Below the pieces are notes generated by a model. The model worked only from the letters and a program-made list of their open reading frames with translations, did not search any database and was not told the DNA's origin. A program made the translations under genes and the position numbers. Shown one piece after another: positions 35,791-45,928 of a stretch of DNA of 64,000 bases. Numbering within the stretch: the first letter of the stretch is position 1; every line of letters starts with the position of its first letter. The DNA comes from Tsukamurella sp040611135 (lineage in GTDB: Bacteria; Actinomycetota; Actinomycetes; Mycobacteriales; Mycobacteriaceae). Location: positions 185,730 through 249,729 of the forward strand of contig NZ_JBEXNL010000006.1 in NCBI RefSeq assembly GCF_040611135.1, written 5' to 3'.

Positions 35791-36648
35791 ATGAGCGAGA
35801 ACCCGTTGTACGGAGGAGGATCCGGCGCCGAGCCCGATCCCGCCGGGCCGCCCCGCAAGAAGGTGCGCATCCACCACCTGGCCGAGCTCAAGGAGCGCGG
35901 CGAGAAGTGGGCCATGCTCACCAGCTACGACCACATGACCGCCTCGATCTTCGACGAGGCCGGCGTCACCGCCCTGCTCATCGGCGACAGCGCAGCGAAC
36001 ACCGTGTACGGGTTCGACTCCACGCTGCCGATGGAGCTGGACGTCATGGCCGCGATGACGGCCGCGGTGCGCCGCGGTACGAAGTACGCACTCGTGGTGG
36101 CGGACATGCCCTTCGCGAGCTACGAGGAGTCGCCGGAGCAGGCCTACCGCAGCGCCGCGAAGCTGATGAAGGCCGGCGCCGAGGCCGTGAAGCTCGAGGG
36201 CGGCGTGCACATGGCGCCCACCATCGAGTTCCTGCAGCGCCGCGGCATCCCGGTGATGGCGCACATCGGGTTCACGCCGCAGTCCGTGAACTCGCTGGGC
36301 GGCAACCGGGTCCAGGGACGGGGCGACGAGGCGGCCGACAAGATCCGGCTCGACGCGAAGGCCGTGGATGCCGCCGGTGCCTTCTCCGTGGTGCTGGAGA
36401 TGGTGCCCTCGGACGTGGCGGCGCAGGTCACCAAGGAGATCGCGATCCCCACCATCGGGATCGGCGCGGGCAATCGGTGCGACGGCCAGGTGCTGGTGTG
36501 GCAGGACTTCTCCGGCCTCAACCGCGGCCGCACCGCGCGATTCGTCAAGAAGTTCGCGAACATCGGCGACGAGTTGCTGCGCGGCGCCCAGGAGTACGTG
36601 GCGGAGGTCGCCTCGGGCGAGTTCCCCGGACCGGAGCACGGATTCTGA
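35791..36648 (+). CDS. panB: 3-methyl-2-oxobutanoate hydroxymethyltransferase
   Basis: PanB transfers a one-carbon unit from methylene-tetrahydrofolate to alpha-ketoisovalerate, the first step towards pantothenate. The 285 residues show LIGDSAANTVYG (metal Asp), VVADMPFASYE, VKLEGG and HIGFTPQSVN, all conserved. AAGGGAGAG precedes the ATG at 35791. Its stop shares one base with the ATG of the following peptidase gene (TGATG). It links to IlvE, which uses the same keto acid. Confidence 0.96.
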   Translation: MSENPLYGGGSGAEPDPAGPPRKKVRIHHLAELKERGEKWAMLTSYDHMTASIFDEAGVTALLIGDSAANTVYGFDSTLPMELDVMAAMTAAVRRGTKYALVVADMPFASYEESPEQAYRSAAKLMKAGAEAVKLEGGVHMAPTIEFLQRRGIPVMAHIGFTPQSVNSLGGNRVQGRGDEAADKIRLDAKAVDAAGAFSVVLEMVPSDVAAQVTKEIAIPTIGIGAGNRCDGQVLVWQDFSGLNRGRTARFVKKFANIGDELLRGAQEYVAEVASGEFPGPEHGF

Positions 36649-37640
36649 TGCGAGAGTTCTACCCCGACATCGACACCTACAGCACGGAGTTGCTGGACGT
36701 GGGAGACGGCCAGCTCGTGTACGTGGAGCAGAGCGGTAACCCCGCGGGCAAGCCCGTGGTGTTCATCCACGGCGGGCCGGGCGGCGGCACCTCCCCCGAG
36801 TGCCGGCGCTTCTTCGACCCGGCGGTGTACCGCATCGTCGTCTTCGATCAGCGCGGATGCGGGCAGTCCAAGCCGCACATCGCGGATCCGTCCGTCGGAG
36901 AGGGCGATTCGCTCGCCGACCGGCTCGCGGTGAACACCACGCCGCACCTCATTGCGGACATCGAGAGGATCCGCGAACACCTGGGCATCGACCGGTGGCA
37001 GGTGTTCGGCGGCTCCTGGGGCTCCACGCTGGGCCTGGCGTACGCGCAAGCCCACCCGGAGCGGGTCACGGAGCTCGTGCTCCGCGGGATCTTCCTGCTG
37101 CGGCGCAGCGAGCTGGACTGGTACTACAACGACGGTGCCTCCCACGTCTTCCCGGACAACTGGGAGGACTACCTGGCCCCGCTCGACGAGGCGGACCGGA
37201 CACCGTCGGCCGACAAGATCGCGGCCTACCACCGGCTCCTGCACAGCGGCGACGAGGCGGTGGCGCTGCGCGCGGCGAAGGCCTGGTCGATGTGGGAGCG
37301 CAGCACGAGCCACCTGATCAACACCCCGGAGAGTTCGGCGGACGCCGACGACCCGCGGTTCGCGATCCCCTTCGCCCAGATCGAGAACCACTACTTCGTG
37401 CACGGTGGGTTCCTCGACGAGGGGCAGTTGCTGCGCGACGTCGATCGCCTCGCCGGGATCCCCGGCGTGATCGTGCAGGGCCGCTACGACGTGGTGTGCC
37501 CGGCGCGCAGCGCATGGGACCTGCACCGCGCCTGGCCCACCGCCGATCTGGTGATCGTGCCGGACGCCGGCCATTCGGCCTTCGAGCCGGGCATCCGCTC
37601 GGCGCTCATCGAGGCCACCGACCGATTCGCGAAGGGCTGA
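36648..37640 (+). CDS. pip: Prolyl aminopeptidase (S33)
   Basis: The 330-residue alpha/beta hydrolase cleaves N-terminal proline from peptides. The oxyanion run FIHGGPGGGTSPECRRFFDP, DQRGCGQSKPH, the nucleophile motif GGSWGSTL and GRYDVVCPARSAW with the final DAGHSAFE give the complete Ser-Asp-His set. Its size is typical of proline iminopeptidases. The ATG at 36648 overlaps the panB stop by one base, so translation is probably coupled. Confidence 0.93.
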   Translation: MREFYPDIDTYSTELLDVGDGQLVYVEQSGNPAGKPVVFIHGGPGGGTSPECRRFFDPAVYRIVVFDQRGCGQSKPHIADPSVGEGDSLADRLAVNTTPHLIADIERIREHLGIDRWQVFGGSWGSTLGLAYAQAHPERVTELVLRGIFLLRRSELDWYYNDGASHVFPDNWEDYLAPLDEADRTPSADKIAAYHRLLHSGDEAVALRAAKAWSMWERSTSHLINTPESSADADDPRFAIPFAQIENHYFVHGGFLDEGQLLRDVDRLAGIPGVIVQGRYDVVCPARSAWDLHRAWPTADLVIVPDAGHSAFEPGIRSALIEATDRFAKG

Positions 37641-37643
37641 CCG

Positions 37644-39158
37644 ATGCCGGAGCAGCGTGAGATCGAGACCAAGTACGAGGTCGCTGCCGACACCGTCGCG
37701 CCCGCGCTGACGGCGGTGACCGGTGTCGACCACGTCACGACCGACGAGGTCTTCCACCTGGTGGCGGTGTACTACGACACCGACGCCCTGGACCTGGCCG
37801 CGAATCGGATCACGCTGCGCCGCCGCACGGGCGGCAAGGACGACGGGTGGCACCTCAAGCTGCCCGACGGTGCCGACCGTCGCGAGGTGACCGTGCCCCT
37901 CGGCGACTCGCCCGCCGGCGCGCCTGCGGGCGACGTCCCGGCGGGCACCTCCGAGGACGTTCCGGAGGATCTGGTCAAGCGCGTCCGCGCCCTGGTGCGC
38001 GGGCGCGCTCTCGCCCCCATCGCCATCGTCGAGAACGAGCGGCACACGACCTACTGCCACGCGGTCGACGGGGAGCTCCTCGGCGAGTTCGTCGACGACC
38101 ATGTGCACTCGGTCTCCCTGCTCCCCGACGGCCCCGAACAGACGTGGCGCGAGTGGGAGTTCGAGGTGCCGGACACCGCGCTGGGGCGCAAGACGGCGCT
38201 CGCCGTCGACAAGGCGCTGCGCGCCGCGGGCGGCGAGCGTCCCGACGCCGCGTCGAAGCTGGCGCGCGCCATTGACGCCGACGTTGCCCGGCGCCCCGTC
38301 GACCTGCCGAAGAAGATCGCGCACGCCACGGCCGGGCAGCTGCTGACCGCCGCGCTGGCGGCCTACCGGGACAAGCTGTTGTGGGAGGACCCGAGAGTCC
38401 GTGCGCGTGGCGAGGATTCGGTGCACCAGATGCGCATCGCCACGCGACAGCTGCGCAGCGTGCTCACCGAGTTCTCCGGGTTCTTCGACGGGCCCGCGCG
38501 TGCCGCGCTGAGTTCGGAGCTCAAGCTGCTGGCGTCGATCCTCGGCGCCGTGCGCGACGCCGAGGTGCTGGCGCAGCGATTCGAAGCCCTCGACGCCGGC
38601 GGCGAGTTCGGGGGCGCCGGAGCGGCGCTGGCCCAGCGGCAGCACGCGGCGGAGGCCCGCGGCTGGAGCCGGGTCGACCTGGCGCTGGACTCCGACCGCT
38701 ACTTCGTGCTGCTGGACGCGATCGACGCGTTCATCGCCGACCCGCCGCTGCGGGCGCGGGCCGAGCAGCCCGCGGTGAAAAGCCTGGCGCCGCTGCTGGA
38801 CAAGCGGATCCGGTCCTTCGCGCGGCAGTCCGTCGTCCTGTTGGCCGACCCGGCGTGCACCGACCACGACGTGCACGCGATCCGCAAGCACGCCAAGCGG
38901 CTGCGCTACGCGTCGGCCGTCGTCGACCCGGTGGTGCGCGGCGACCTGCGGTCCGGGGTCAAGGGCCTGGCGAAGGTGCAGAACCGGCTGGGCGAGTTCC
39001 AGGACGCCACGATCGCCCGCGACGCGATCGCCGGCCTGGCGGCGGAAACGACCGACCCGGCGATCGCGTTCCGGCTCGGCCGGGTCGACGCCGTCGAGGA
39101 GTGGCGCGCCGCGCAGGCCCGCGACAGCCTGCCCGCGCTGCTCCGCAGGCTCCGTTAG
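37644..39158 (+). CDS. CYTH and CHAD domain protein
   Basis: The 504-residue protein has an N-terminal CYTH domain with the triphosphate-binding ExExK motif EIETKYE at residues 6-12, and a C-terminal helical CHAD domain from about 230, with the conserved histidine run RGEDSVHQMRIATRQLRSVL and a second HAIRKHAKRLRYAS. CYTH enzymes act on inorganic or organic triphosphates and CHAD domains bind polyphosphate, so a role in polyphosphate handling is likely. It begins 3 bases after pip and matches Rv2226 next to panB in mycobacteria. Confidence 0.92.
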   Translation: MPEQREIETKYEVAADTVAPALTAVTGVDHVTTDEVFHLVAVYYDTDALDLAANRITLRRRTGGKDDGWHLKLPDGADRREVTVPLGDSPAGAPAGDVPAGTSEDVPEDLVKRVRALVRGRALAPIAIVENERHTTYCHAVDGELLGEFVDDHVHSVSLLPDGPEQTWREWEFEVPDTALGRKTALAVDKALRAAGGERPDAASKLARAIDADVARRPVDLPKKIAHATAGQLLTAALAAYRDKLLWEDPRVRARGEDSVHQMRIATRQLRSVLTEFSGFFDGPARAALSSELKLLASILGAVRDAEVLAQRFEALDAGGEFGGAGAALAQRQHAAEARGWSRVDLALDSDRYFVLLDAIDAFIADPPLRARAEQPAVKSLAPLLDKRIRSFARQSVVLLADPACTDHDVHAIRKHAKRLRYASAVVDPVVRGDLRSGVKGLAKVQNRLGEFQDATIARDAIAGLAAETTDPAIAFRLGRVDAVEEWRAAQARDSLPALLRRLR

Positions 39159-39169
39159 GGGCGCCGCGG

Positions 39170-39904
39170 CTACAGGCCGGCGATGGCGGCCACCCTGCCG
39201 CCGATGTCGGCGCCGGAGTACGAGCTGTGCGAGTCCACGACCGTGTCGCCGAGGTTGCCGGTCCACTGGCACACCGGATCGCCCGTGTTGCAGACGGTGA
39301 TCGTGCGGCCGCCGATGCGCGCCGGAAGCGGTGCGGGGTTCGCGCCGCTGATCATCGCCGAGGCCTGCGCCATGCCCTGCGTCCGCGGGGCGGTGCCCAG
39401 GTAGCGCGTGGTGTCGTTCGGGATGCGGTCCGGGTCGGCGATGAGGCCGACGGCAACGATCTGCTTCTTGTCGCCGAGGCGCTGCAGGGCGCGGTGCACC
39501 GCGGCGGCGCCCTGGGAGTAGCCGACCAGCACGATCTTCGTCGACGGGCAGGCCTTGATGACGATGTCCGCATCGCCCTGCGTGTTCGCCGCGCCCGTGT
39601 TCATGCTGGCCAGGAACCCGCCGAGTTTGTCGAGACCGGTGGGCACGGGCGCTGCGGGGTAGTGGATCGGGCGGATCGCCACCGTCGTGCCCGCGGCCCG
39701 GGCCCGAGCCGCGAAGGCCTGCGCCGCGGAGTTCACCGTCGGGCCCAGGCCACCGGCCTCGCGTCCCTCGCCCGAGCCGGCGGCGCCGATGAAGGTGTAG
39801 TCCGCGCACGTCGGCGCGGCCGAGGCCGGGGCGGCGAGGAGGGCCGGCGCCAGCGGCGCGACCAGGGCTGCCAGAGCGGGTATGAGGACGAGACGACGGC
39901 TCAT
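39170..39904 (-). CDS. Secreted cutinase-like serine esterase
   Basis: The 244-residue protein has a signal peptide ending near APASAAP, then a cutinase-family domain: CADYTFIGAAGSGE, the nucleophile in VLVGYSQGAAAVH, an Asp in CNTGDPVCQW and a His in DSHSSYSG. Paired cysteines (CADY/CPST and CNTG/CQW) would form the family's disulfides. Targets could be lipids or esters outside the cell. It ends 11 bases from the convergent CYTH/CHAD gene. Confidence 0.88.
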   Translation of the reverse strand: MSRRLVLIPALAALVAPLAPALLAAPASAAPTCADYTFIGAAGSGEGREAGGLGPTVNSAAQAFAARARAAGTTVAIRPIHYPAAPVPTGLDKLGGFLASMNTGAANTQGDADIVIKACPSTKIVLVGYSQGAAAVHRALQRLGDKKQIVAVGLIADPDRIPNDTTRYLGTAPRTQGMAQASAMISGANPAPLPARIGGRTITVCNTGDPVCQWTGNLGDTVVDSHSSYSGADIGGRVAAIAGL

Positions 39905-39913
39905 CGCCCCACG

Positions 39914-41329
39914 CTAGCGCTTCTCGTACGCGAAGGACACCTTTCGGGCGGCAACGTCGGCCGTCTCCAGGCGAACCGTGACCCGGGCGCCCTCCGGCGG
40001 CCTGCCGGTGCAGGCGGCGATGACGGCCGGATCGTCGAGCAGCACCTGGTCCTCGCGCATCGTGATCGCGGGGAAGTCCTCCCCCACCCGGTCGGCGAGG
40101 ATGACCGCCTCGGTGAGGTCGATGCACGCCCGATCCACCTTGCTCGCCAGCGAGTTGGTGCGCTGCATGATCTCGGCGACCTCGTCGAGCGCGCCGCGGG
40201 ACCAGTCGGGAACGGGCTCGCCGGCGCACGTGGCGAGGCACACCTCGGTGGCGTACCGGTCGGCGAGCCGGCGCAGCGGGGCGGTGACGTGCGCGTACGG
40301 CGCACCCACCCCCGCGTGCGCGGCGTCCTCGGCCGGCTGCGGCGCGGCGTCGGTGCCGAACGCGGCGTAGCCGGAGCGGCGGAGCAGTCGCGCCGCATCC
40401 GTCATGACGGCGAGTCCCTGCGGGGTGCTCACGTCCAGGCCCGCCAGGAAGTCGCCGACGAGAACATCCGCCGGCCAGTCCTGCCCGAGGGCCGCGGCGG
40501 TGCGCCGCAGTTCCTCGACCGCGGTGGCGGGCGCGGCGGGCAGGGTGCGCAGCAGCCCGACCCCGGCCTTGAGCATGATCGCGGCCGCGCACACGCCGGT
40601 GAGCAGCGAGATCTGGGCGTTGTGGGCGTCGAAGTCGGTGCGCGGCTCGATCCGCACGGTCCAGCCGTCGGGGCCCTGCACGGCCTCCTGGGCGGGGAGC
40701 CGCAGGTCGATGGCGCCGTGCGCGCGGCCCCAGCGGGCGCGCAGCTCGCCGACCGCGGGCAGCAGCGCGACGCTCGGGTGCACCCGGCCGGCGTCGAAAT
40801 CCGCCTGGACCCCGGCGTAGTCGAGCCGGGCGCGCGAGCGGACCACGGCGCGCTGCACGGTCCCGGAGCGCACCTCACCCGCGGCGTCGAGCCGGATCTC
40901 CCAGAGCGCGGCGGCCCGGTCCTGGTCGGGCAGCAGCGATCCCGCGCCCTCCGACAGGGAGCGCGGGTGCAGCGGGACCGAGCCGTCCGGCAGGTACATC
41001 GTCTGGCCCCGTCGGCGGGTCTCCGCCTCGAGCGGGCCGCCGGGCTCGACCAGGGCGCCGACATCGGCGATCGCGTAGTGCACCAGGTAGCCGTCGCCGT
41101 CCGCCGCGATGTGGACGGCCTGGTCGAGGTCCCTGGAACCGGGCGGATCGATGGTCACGAACTCGATGTCCCGACGGTCCGCGCGCCCCGCGGCGAGCCG
41201 GTCCGCCGCAGCGTCGGCCTGGGCCTGCGCCTCGGCGGGGAACTCCTCGACCAACTCGAACTCGGTGCGGACCGCGCCGAAGTCGACGGCGCTCGACAGG
41301 ACGGGGCCGCGCATCGGGATACCGGGCAC
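39914..41329 (-). CDS. RNB-domain ribonuclease
   Basis: The 471-residue protein has an RNB (RNase II/R) catalytic domain at about 55-370: TIDPPGSRDLDQAVHI holds the metal-binding aspartates, followed by VHYAIADVGALVEPGGPLE. DAHNAQISLLTGVCAAAIM and HVTAPLRRLADRY match the RNA-binding end of the domain. It lacks the N-terminal cold-shock domains of full RNase R, as in the short actinobacterial forms. Translation probably starts at the GTG at 41329, 4 bases after the thioesterase gene's stop. Confidence 0.9.
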   Translation of the reverse strand: MPGIPMRGPVLSSAVDFGAVRTEFELVEEFPAEAQAQADAAADRLAAGRADRRDIEFVTIDPPGSRDLDQAVHIAADGDGYLVHYAIADVGALVEPGGPLEAETRRRGQTMYLPDGSVPLHPRSLSEGAGSLLPDQDRAAALWEIRLDAAGEVRSGTVQRAVVRSRARLDYAGVQADFDAGRVHPSVALLPAVGELRARWGRAHGAIDLRLPAQEAVQGPDGWTVRIEPRTDFDAHNAQISLLTGVCAAAIMLKAGVGLLRTLPAAPATAVEELRRTAAALGQDWPADVLVGDFLAGLDVSTPQGLAVMTDAARLLRRSGYAAFGTDAAPQPAEDAAHAGVGAPYAHVTAPLRRLADRYATEVCLATCAGEPVPDWSRGALDEVAEIMQRTNSLASKVDRACIDLTEAVILADRVGEDFPAITMREDQVLLDDPAVIAACTGRPPEGARVTVRLETADVAARKVSFAYEKR

Positions 41330-41333
41330 GCGC

Positions 41334-42128
41334 CTACTCCGCCGCCTCGACCGGCAGCGCCTCGACGCTCATCGCCGCGGCGGTGCGGTCCCCGGCCATG
41401 AACCACACGTACAGCACGTCACCGTCGCGGTGGGCCAGCAGCCGGGGCTCGTCCTCGAGCTGCAGCGCCGAGTTGTGCTCGACGATGCCGCGCAGCGGCA
41501 ACCGCTCGCGCAGGTCCGGCTGGGTGGCCAGCGCCTCCTCCAGCGCCGTCCAGTACACGGCGTTGTTCACGTGCTGGATGATGTCGAGGTCGGCGGCGCG
41601 CAACAGGAAGGGCACCTCGACGGCATCGGGGTGCGGCTTCGGGTCCAGCCACTGCTTCCAACGCAACACGCCGGGCTCGGCGGCGGCGCCGAAGGTGCTG
41701 AGGAAGGTGTCGCTGAGAGCCGACGGGGTGAGCGTGTCGATGTTGAAGTTGATCCAGAAGGCCTCGGTCTCGATCCGGGTGCCCTTCTGCCCGTCGATAC
41801 CGATCCGCACGTTGCACCAGCGCGAGCCCATCTTCGAGCCCCAGCGCTCGACGGTGAGGATGTCGGGCTGCTCGCCGCCCTCGAGGATCTCGATGACGGT
41901 GCGCCGCACCACCCAGTACGGGTGGATGTCCTCGTAGTCGACGTGGCGCAGGTGGTCCTGGCCGGTGTCCTGCAGGTACCGGGCCACCCCGTCGAACTTG
42001 AGCCGGCGGTCGGGGCTGACGGCGTCACCCCGGACGGAGCGCTGGGCGGTGTAGATGGCGCCGCTGTCGAGCAGCTCGGCGCGGCGGCCGGGCTCGGTGA
42101 TGCGCGGGGGCAGGGGTTCTCCGATCAC
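41334..42128 (-). CDS. Acyl-[acyl-carrier-protein] thioesterase
   Basis: The 264-residue protein has a double hot-dog fold of the FatA/FatB type (acyl-ACP thioesterase). The first half carries FDGVARYLQDTGQDHLRHV and YWVVRRTVIEI; the second carries DIIQHVNNAVYWTALEE, with the conserved Asn/His pattern. It releases fatty acids from acyl carrier proteins; chain length is unknown. It is the first gene of a pair with the RNB nuclease and begins 80 bases from the divergent LLM gene. Confidence 0.87.
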   Translation of the reverse strand: MIGEPLPPRITEPGRRAELLDSGAIYTAQRSVRGDAVSPDRRLKFDGVARYLQDTGQDHLRHVDYEDIHPYWVVRRTVIEILEGGEQPDILTVERWGSKMGSRWCNVRIGIDGQKGTRIETEAFWINFNIDTLTPSALSDTFLSTFGAAAEPGVLRWKQWLDPKPHPDAVEVPFLLRAADLDIIQHVNNAVYWTALEEALATQPDLRERLPLRGIVEHNSALQLEDEPRLLAHRDGDVLYVWFMAGDRTAAAMSVEALPVEAAE

Positions 42129-42208
42129 GTGCAGAGTCTTGCACAGGCCTTCGGCTCAGGGCCGTCGCAACTGTTGAGAAGGCGGGCCCATGCTCGTTGA
42201 ATCGAGGG

Positions 42209-43585
42209 ATGACCGCTCCTCGCCCCCTCCGTTTCAGCGCCTTCGTGATGAACACCACCGGACACATCGTGCAGGGCACGTGGCGCCGCCCGACCGCCCG
42301 CCAGCGCGACTTCAACGACCTCGATCACTGGGTGGACCTGGCGAGGACACTGGAGGCGGCGAAGTTCGACGCGATCTTCTTCGCCGACGTCGTCGGGCTG
42401 TACGCCCCGTACCGCGGGGACGAGCGGCGGTACTTCGAGGCGGGCCTGCAGGTGCCGAGCAACGACCCGTCGGTCCTCGCGTCGGCGATCGCGTACGCGA
42501 CCGAACACCTCGGGATCGCGTTCACCGCATCCATCCTGCAGGAGCATCCCTTCAACTTCGCACGACGGATCTCGACCCTCGATCACGCCAGCAAGGGCCG
42601 GATCGCATGGAACATCGTGACGAACTACCTGCCGAACGCCTCCCGGAACTTCGGGCTCCCAGGCCTGACCGAGCACGACGAGCGGTACCGGTGGGCGGAC
42701 GAGTACGTCGACGTGACCTACAAACTGTGGGAGGGCTCGTGGGAGGACGACGCCCTGGTGCAGGACGCGGAGCGGGGCATCCACGCCGACTACGACAAGG
42801 TGCACCGGATCGATCATCGCGGAGAGCGGTACTCGGTCGAGGGTCCCCACCTCGTGAGTCCGTCGCCGCAGCGCAGCCCGCTGCTGTTCCAGGCCGGGTC
42901 CTCCGAGGCCGGGCGAGAGTTCGCGGCCCGCAACGCCGAGGCGGTGTTCATCGTGACGGCGAACCCCGAGGCCGCACGCCGCGACACCGCCGACATCCGC
43001 GCCCGGGCAGTGCGCCACGGACGATCGGCAGACGACCTGAAGTTCTTCCAGGGGCTGTACGTCGTGCCCGCCTCCACCGAGGAGGAAGCGGCTCGGGCGG
43101 CCGCCGAGCTCGACGAGTGGATCGACTACGACGCCCAGCTCGCGCACATGTCCGGCTCGATCGGTATCGACCTCGGCCGCGACGACCTCGACACGCCCGT
43201 GGGTGACATCGAGACCGAGGGGGTGCAGTCGGTGGTGGGCTGGATCAAGGACGTCGTGACGGACCGACCCGCGACCCTGCGGGACGTGGCTCACTACACG
43301 GCGACGAACGGCAGGATCGTGGGCACGCCCGAGCAGATCGCTGACCGGCTCGAACAGTGGCGGGCGGCCGGGGTGGACGGGATCAACCTGGTCAACGCCG
43401 AACTACCCGGAAGCTATGTCGACTTCGCCGAGCAGGTGGTGCCCGTGCTGCAGGAACGCGGCCTGGCGCAGCGCGAGTACACCCCGGGAACGCTGCGCCG
43501 GAAGCTGTTCGGCCACGACCGCCTCCCCGACTCGCACCCCGCCGCACGGTACCGGGGCGCGTTCAGTCCTGCTCCTGTCGCCTAG
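42209..43585 (+). CDS. LLM class flavin-dependent monooxygenase (NtaA/SnaA/DszA type)
   Basis: The 458-residue FMNH2-dependent enzyme shows the NtaA/DszA signature: PLRFSAFVMNTTGH, RGDERRYFEAGLQVPSNDP, STLDHASKGRIAWNIVTNY and SPLLFQAGSSEAGREFAARN. Relatives degrade aminopolycarboxylates, sulfur heterocycles or long-chain substrates and need a separate flavin reductase, which is absent here. The ATG at 42209 is chosen although GAGGG lies unusually close to it; a TTG at 42197 is the alternative. Substrate unknown. Confidence 0.9.
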   Translation: MTAPRPLRFSAFVMNTTGHIVQGTWRRPTARQRDFNDLDHWVDLARTLEAAKFDAIFFADVVGLYAPYRGDERRYFEAGLQVPSNDPSVLASAIAYATEHLGIAFTASILQEHPFNFARRISTLDHASKGRIAWNIVTNYLPNASRNFGLPGLTEHDERYRWADEYVDVTYKLWEGSWEDDALVQDAERGIHADYDKVHRIDHRGERYSVEGPHLVSPSPQRSPLLFQAGSSEAGREFAARNAEAVFIVTANPEAARRDTADIRARAVRHGRSADDLKFFQGLYVVPASTEEEAARAAAELDEWIDYDAQLAHMSGSIGIDLGRDDLDTPVGDIETEGVQSVVGWIKDVVTDRPATLRDVAHYTATNGRIVGTPEQIADRLEQWRAAGVDGINLVNAELPGSYVDFAEQVVPVLQERGLAQREYTPGTLRRKLFGHDRLPDSHPAARYRGAFSPAPVA

Positions 43586-43592
43586 GACGCGA

Positions 43593-44425
43593 TCAGTCCA
43601 CCGTCCGCTTGTTGAACGCGCGCACGGCCAGCGGCGCGAACACCGCGGTGAGCGCGATCGACCAGACCACGGTGGCGAGCACCGGGTGCTCCAGGGACGA
43701 GGGGGCGCCGGGCCGCAGCGGCATGTCGTTGCCCCACAGCACGCGCATGGATTGGACCAGCGAGGACACGGGGTTCCACTCGGCGATGGCCCGCAGCCAC
43801 GGCGCCATGCCCTCCGTGGGCACGAAGGCGTTGGACAGGAAGGTGATGGGGAACATGGTGGCGAACATGAATCCGTTGACCGCCTCGATCGACTGCATCA
43901 TGCAGCCGACGAGGATGCCGAACCAGATCATGGCGAAGCCGAACATCAGGAGCACGAGGAAGCCGAGCACGGCGTCCACCGGGTTCGTGCGGATGCGCCA
44001 ACCGATGGCCAGGCCCGTCAGGCACATGACGACGATGCCGATCGACGAGTGCAGCAGGCTCGCGATGCTGCGCCCGATGAGGACCGACGAGCGACTGATC
44101 GGCAGCGACCGGAAGCGGTCGATGACGCCCTTCTCCGGGTCCGTCGTGAGGCCGCCCGCCACCACGAAGCAGGTGAACACCATCGTCTGCCCCAGGATGC
44201 CGGGCAGCAGGTACTCGCGGTAGGACACGCCCTGGGTGGGGATGGCGGAGCCGAAGACGAACGCGAACAGGACGGTGAACATGATCGGCTGGATCGTGAC
44301 GTCCGAGAGCATCTCGGGCATGCGCTTGGTGTGGATCATACTGCGGCGAACCATGATCCAGGACTGGTGCCACAGGCTGGTCTGATGCGTCTCGACGCCG
44401 CCGACGCCGGGCTCGGTGGTGGCGG

Positions 44426-44429
<4 letters not shown>
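43593..44429 (-). CDS. ABC-2 type transporter permease (DrrB-like)
   Basis: The 278-residue permease has six hydrophobic segments starting at about 45 (IMFTVLFAFVFGSAIP) and the DrrB family run YLLPGILGQTMVFTCFVVAGG, with EKGVIDRFRSLPISR after it. It overlaps the ATPase gene by four bases (ATGA), so the two are coupled. Together they would form an exporter for a hydrophobic drug or lipid. Confidence 0.93.
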
Positions 44430-45412
<983 letters not shown>

Positions 45413-45445
45413 GGGGCAACGGTAGTTCGCCCCACTGACAGGTTT

Positions 45446-45919
45446 CTACCGATTTGTCGCGTGCGCGTGCGCCCGCTCGATCAGCGCGGCGACCTCCGGG
45501 CCGGTAGCGGGGTTCACGACCGACACCCAGCCGAGCTTGGCGTACAGCGGATGCGGGATCACGGCACCGTCGGCGGCGTAGTCCCACTCCCCCGCCCGCG
45601 CGGCGTGCTCGGCGGGCGGGTAGCCGATCACCTCGGCGAAGGCTTCGCGTCCGACGTTCGCGTTGAGCCGGAAGGCGCCGGGGCGGTCCAGGCGCGAGAG
45701 CTCGTCGTCGGGGTAGTCCTTGGTGATGATCGTCAGATAGGGCATGACGCCGGGTTCGCCGTTCGGCGTGGAGTAGACGAAGGTGTCGCCCCAGGCGATC
45801 TCGGGGATCGGGGTGACCCCGTCGGGGGCGAGCGCTCCGGGTGCGATGGTCTCGACGGTCGATCCGGGCAGGGTCTCGAGCAGCGCGATCACGGCCTCGC
45901 GGGCGGTCGGTTCGGTCAC
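45446..45919 (-). CDS. DUF6194 family protein
   Basis: The 157-residue protein reads WGDTFVYSTPNGEPGVMPYLTI in its first half and later FRLNANVGREAFAEVIGY and HPLYAKLGWVSVVNPA. This matches the DUF6194 family and, more loosely, MmcQ/YjbR-like proteins with a VNVG-type core. No function is known. It is soluble, single-domain, and starts 9 bases from the end of the DUF2127 gene, possibly in one transcript. Confidence 0.75.
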   Translation of the reverse strand: MTEPTAREAVIALLETLPGSTVETIAPGALAPDGVTPIPEIAWGDTFVYSTPNGEPGVMPYLTIITKDYPDDELSRLDRPGAFRLNANVGREAFAEVIGYPPAEHAARAGEWDYAADGAVIPHPLYAKLGWVSVVNPATGPEVAALIERAHAHATNR

Positions 45920-45928
45920 GGTTGCAAC

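Noticed and set aside
36144..40592. A 1,482-codon open frame on the minus strand
   Set aside because: It lies opposite panB, pip and the CYTH/CHAD gene, is Arg/Gly/Ala-rich low-complexity, and arises from the high G+C third positions of those genes.
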